This document shows, piece after piece, positions 5,365 through 7,007 of a stretch of DNA of 7,007 bases. Both the position numbers and the translations under genes were made by a program. The stretch comes from Dehalococcoidia bacterium (GTDB lineage Bacteria > Chloroflexota > Dehalococcoidia > Dehalococcoidales > JAUWZL01). Within the stretch, counting starts at the first letter, position 1. Every line of letters begins with the position of its first letter. The stretch covers positions 1-7,007 of the forward strand of contig JAUWZL010000035.1 of NCBI GenBank assembly GCA_030615305.1. Direction: 5' to 3'. Under the pieces are notes generated by a model, which worked only from the letters and a program-made list of their open reading frames with translations, made no database searches and was not told where the DNA came from.

Positions 5365-7007
5365 ATGTCTCATGAGAAGTCAAAACAGCCTCCGGATGAG
5401 AGCTACCGGGTAGCTACCAGTGGCGACCTCGAAGTCTCCACTTATCTGGAAATTGCCAAGGAGATAGCTGGCGAAAAGCCTGTTGTCGCCGAGGAAGCGG
5501 TATCCGGAGCCAAGCGCGAGGCCATTATTATCATTGATTTTGGTTCACAGTATAGCTTTCTCATTGCCCGCCGAGTCCGTGAGTTACAGGTCTATTGCGA
5601 ACTAGTGCCCCATGATACCCCCTGGGAAAAGATAGTCCACCTAAACCCCAAGGGGTTTATCCTCACCGGAGGGCCGGCCAGTGTTTATGAACCCGGGGCT
5701 CCACTGGCGCCGGCCTACGTCTATGAAAGCCATCTGCCGGTACTGGGCATCTGTTATGGGATGCAAGTCCTTGCCAAGCAGCTGGGCGGGCGTGTTGAAC
5801 AGGGAACAAAGTACGAGTATGGGCATGCTATCCTGCACCTGAGTGACCTAGACTCACCACTCTTTGCCGAACTACCGGCTTCCTCACCGGTATGGATGAG
5901 CCACGCTGATAGGATTGAAGAAATGCCGCCCGGTTTTAGGGTTTTAGCCTACACCGAAAACTCGCCCATTGCCGTCATGGGTAGTGATGAAGGCATTTTT
6001 GGCTTCCAGTGCCACCCCGAGGTAGCCCATACCCCCTATGGCATGACCATCCTCAAGAACTTCGTCTACCGGATATGTGGCTGCCAGGGCAACTGGACTA
6101 TGGGTAACTTCATTGATGACAGCCTAGCCAGAATCAAGGAGCAGGTAGGTGACGGCAAGGTCATAAGTGCCCTCTCAGGAGGTGTTGATTCATCAGTGGT
6201 GGCCACTCTCATTCACCAAGCCATTGGTGACCAGCTTACCTGTATCTTTGTCAATAACGGCTTACTGCGTCGCCAAGAAGCGGAAAGAACCCTTAATGTA
6301 TTCCAGCAAAACCTGGGCATGAATATTATTTACGTTGATGCCAGTGACCGTTTCCTGAGCCGCTTAAAGGGCATAGTAGACCCGGAGACAAAACGCAAGG
6401 TTATAGGTGAGGAGTTTATCAGGGTATTTGAGGAAGAAGCCAAAAAACTGGGTAAGGTTGATTTACTGGCCCAGGGAACGTTATACCCTGATGTCATTGA
6501 GAGTACTTCTTCAGTATCCAACGCCTCAGCCAAGATAAAGACCCACCACAATGTGGGCGGTTTGCCCTCCAAGATGACCTTTAAACTTTTAGAGCCACTG
6601 CGTTACCTTTTTAAGGATGAAGTGCGTCATGTGGGACTGGAACTGGGTCTACCTGAGGAGATGGTCTGGCGGCAGCCCTTCCCTGGTCCCGGGCTGGCTA
6701 TTCGCACCATTGGTGAGGTGACCAAGGAGAAGCTTGAAATCTTAAGGTCGGCTGACTGGATTGTAATGAACGAGATTAAGAAGGCAAAGCTATACCGCCA
6801 GCTGTGGCAGAGCTTTGCCATACTCACCGATGTCAAGAGCGTCGGCGTCATGGGGGACTACCGAACCTATGGCTATCTCATTGCCATCCGCACCGTAACC
6901 AGCAATGACGCCATGACCGCTGATTGGGCACGCCTGCCCTATGACCTCCTGGCCCGCATCTCAAATCGCATCGTTAATGAAGTGCCCATGGTAAACCGCG
7001 TCGTCTA
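5365..7007 (+). CDS. guaA: GMP synthase (glutamine-hydrolysing), lacking only the extreme C-terminus
   Basis: GuaA converts XMP to GMP with ATP and glutamine in the cytosol. The class I glutamine amidotransferase domain begins at [20 protein letters not shown] (54-73). It carries nucleophile Cys130 in GICYGMQ and His217/Glu219 in QCHPEV. The ATP-pyrophosphatase domain follows with the P-loop SGGVDSS at 271-277 and [11 protein letters not shown]. The dimerisation domain contains [13 protein letters not shown] and [14 protein letters not shown]. The frame is open for 547 codons; the last two bases, TA, would begin the Tyr of the family's RVVYD ending, so about 15 codons are missing. Compared with E. 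coli GuaA there are about 44 extra N-terminal residues. No ATG, GTG or TTG in frame lies between 5365 and the conserved domain, and a stop (5335-5337) precedes the ATG, so this start is well supported even though no Shine-Dalgarno is visible. Confidence 0.96.
   Translation, partial: MSHEKSKQPPDESYRVATSGDLEVSTYLEIAKEIAGEKPVVAEEAVSGAKREAIIIIDFGSQYSFLIARRVRELQVYCELVPHDTPWEKIVHLNPKGFILTGGPASVYEPGAPLAPAYVYESHLPVLGICYGMQVLAKQLGGRVEQGTKYEYGHAILHLSDLDSPLFAELPASSPVWMSHADRIEEMPPGFRVLAYTENSPIAVMGSDEGIFGFQCHPEVAHTPYGMTILKNFVYRICGCQGNWTMGNFIDDSLARIKEQVGDGKVISALSGGVDSSVVATLIHQAIGDQLTCIFVNNGLLRRQEAERTLNVFQQNLGMNIIYVDASDRFLSRLKGIVDPETKRKVIGEEFIRVFEEEAKKLGKVDLLAQGTLYPDVIESTSSVSNASAKIKTHHNVGGLPSKMTFKLLEPLRYLFKDEVRHVGLELGLPEEMVWRQPFPGPGLAIRTIGEVTKEKLEILRSADWIVMNEIKKAKLYRQLWQSFAILTDVKSVGVMGDYRTYGYLIAIRTVTSNDAMTADWARLPYDLLARISNRIVNEVPMVNRVV

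Overview
The window comes from a bacterial chromosome of roughly balanced base composition. It is almost entirely core biosynthesis and tRNA-modification genes, packed with very short intergenic gaps. Gene order and protein style (compact ilvD-ilvB-ilvN-ilvC, an oxygen-labile type dihydroxy-acid dehydratase, a short TsaC) fit an anaerobic Chloroflexota lineage, most likely Dehalococcoidia. That assignment is inference from recalled similarity, not from a search. No mobile element, CRISPR array, tRNA or rRNA is visible.

Layout. On the minus strand, read right to left, an L-threonylcarbamoyladenylate synthase gene (tsaC, 5299 to 4673) is followed by a leader with a TTGACA promoter and an intrinsic-terminator hairpin (about 4646 to 4553). 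Next come ilvD (4526 to 2847), ilvB (2830 to 1106), ilvN (1084 to 548) and the first 170 codons of ilvC (510 to the left edge). On the plus strand, guaA (GMP synthase) starts at 5365 and runs off the right edge about 15 codons before its expected end. tsaC and guaA are divergent and share a 65-bp promoter region holding a perfect 7-bp inverted repeat.

Function. IlvB and IlvN form acetohydroxyacid synthase, IlvC reduces and isomerises its product, and IlvD dehydrates the diol. The cluster therefore covers the shared steps of valine, isoleucine and leucine synthesis except for the final transamination. Gaps of 16, 21 and 37 bp indicate one transcript. The leader hairpin placed between the promoter and ilvD suggests the operon may be attenuated. 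GuaA makes GMP from XMP, and TsaC makes the carbamoyl-adenylate used for t6A37 in tRNA; neither is part of the branched-chain pathway.

I did not find a convincing undescribed system. The points most worth a second look are the ilv leader, the acidic cofactor loop of IlvC, an N-terminal extension on GuaA with no Shine-Dalgarno sequence, a pentapeptide tandem repeat in IlvD, and a GYPGG-to-GILGG change in IlvB next to a run of eight G.
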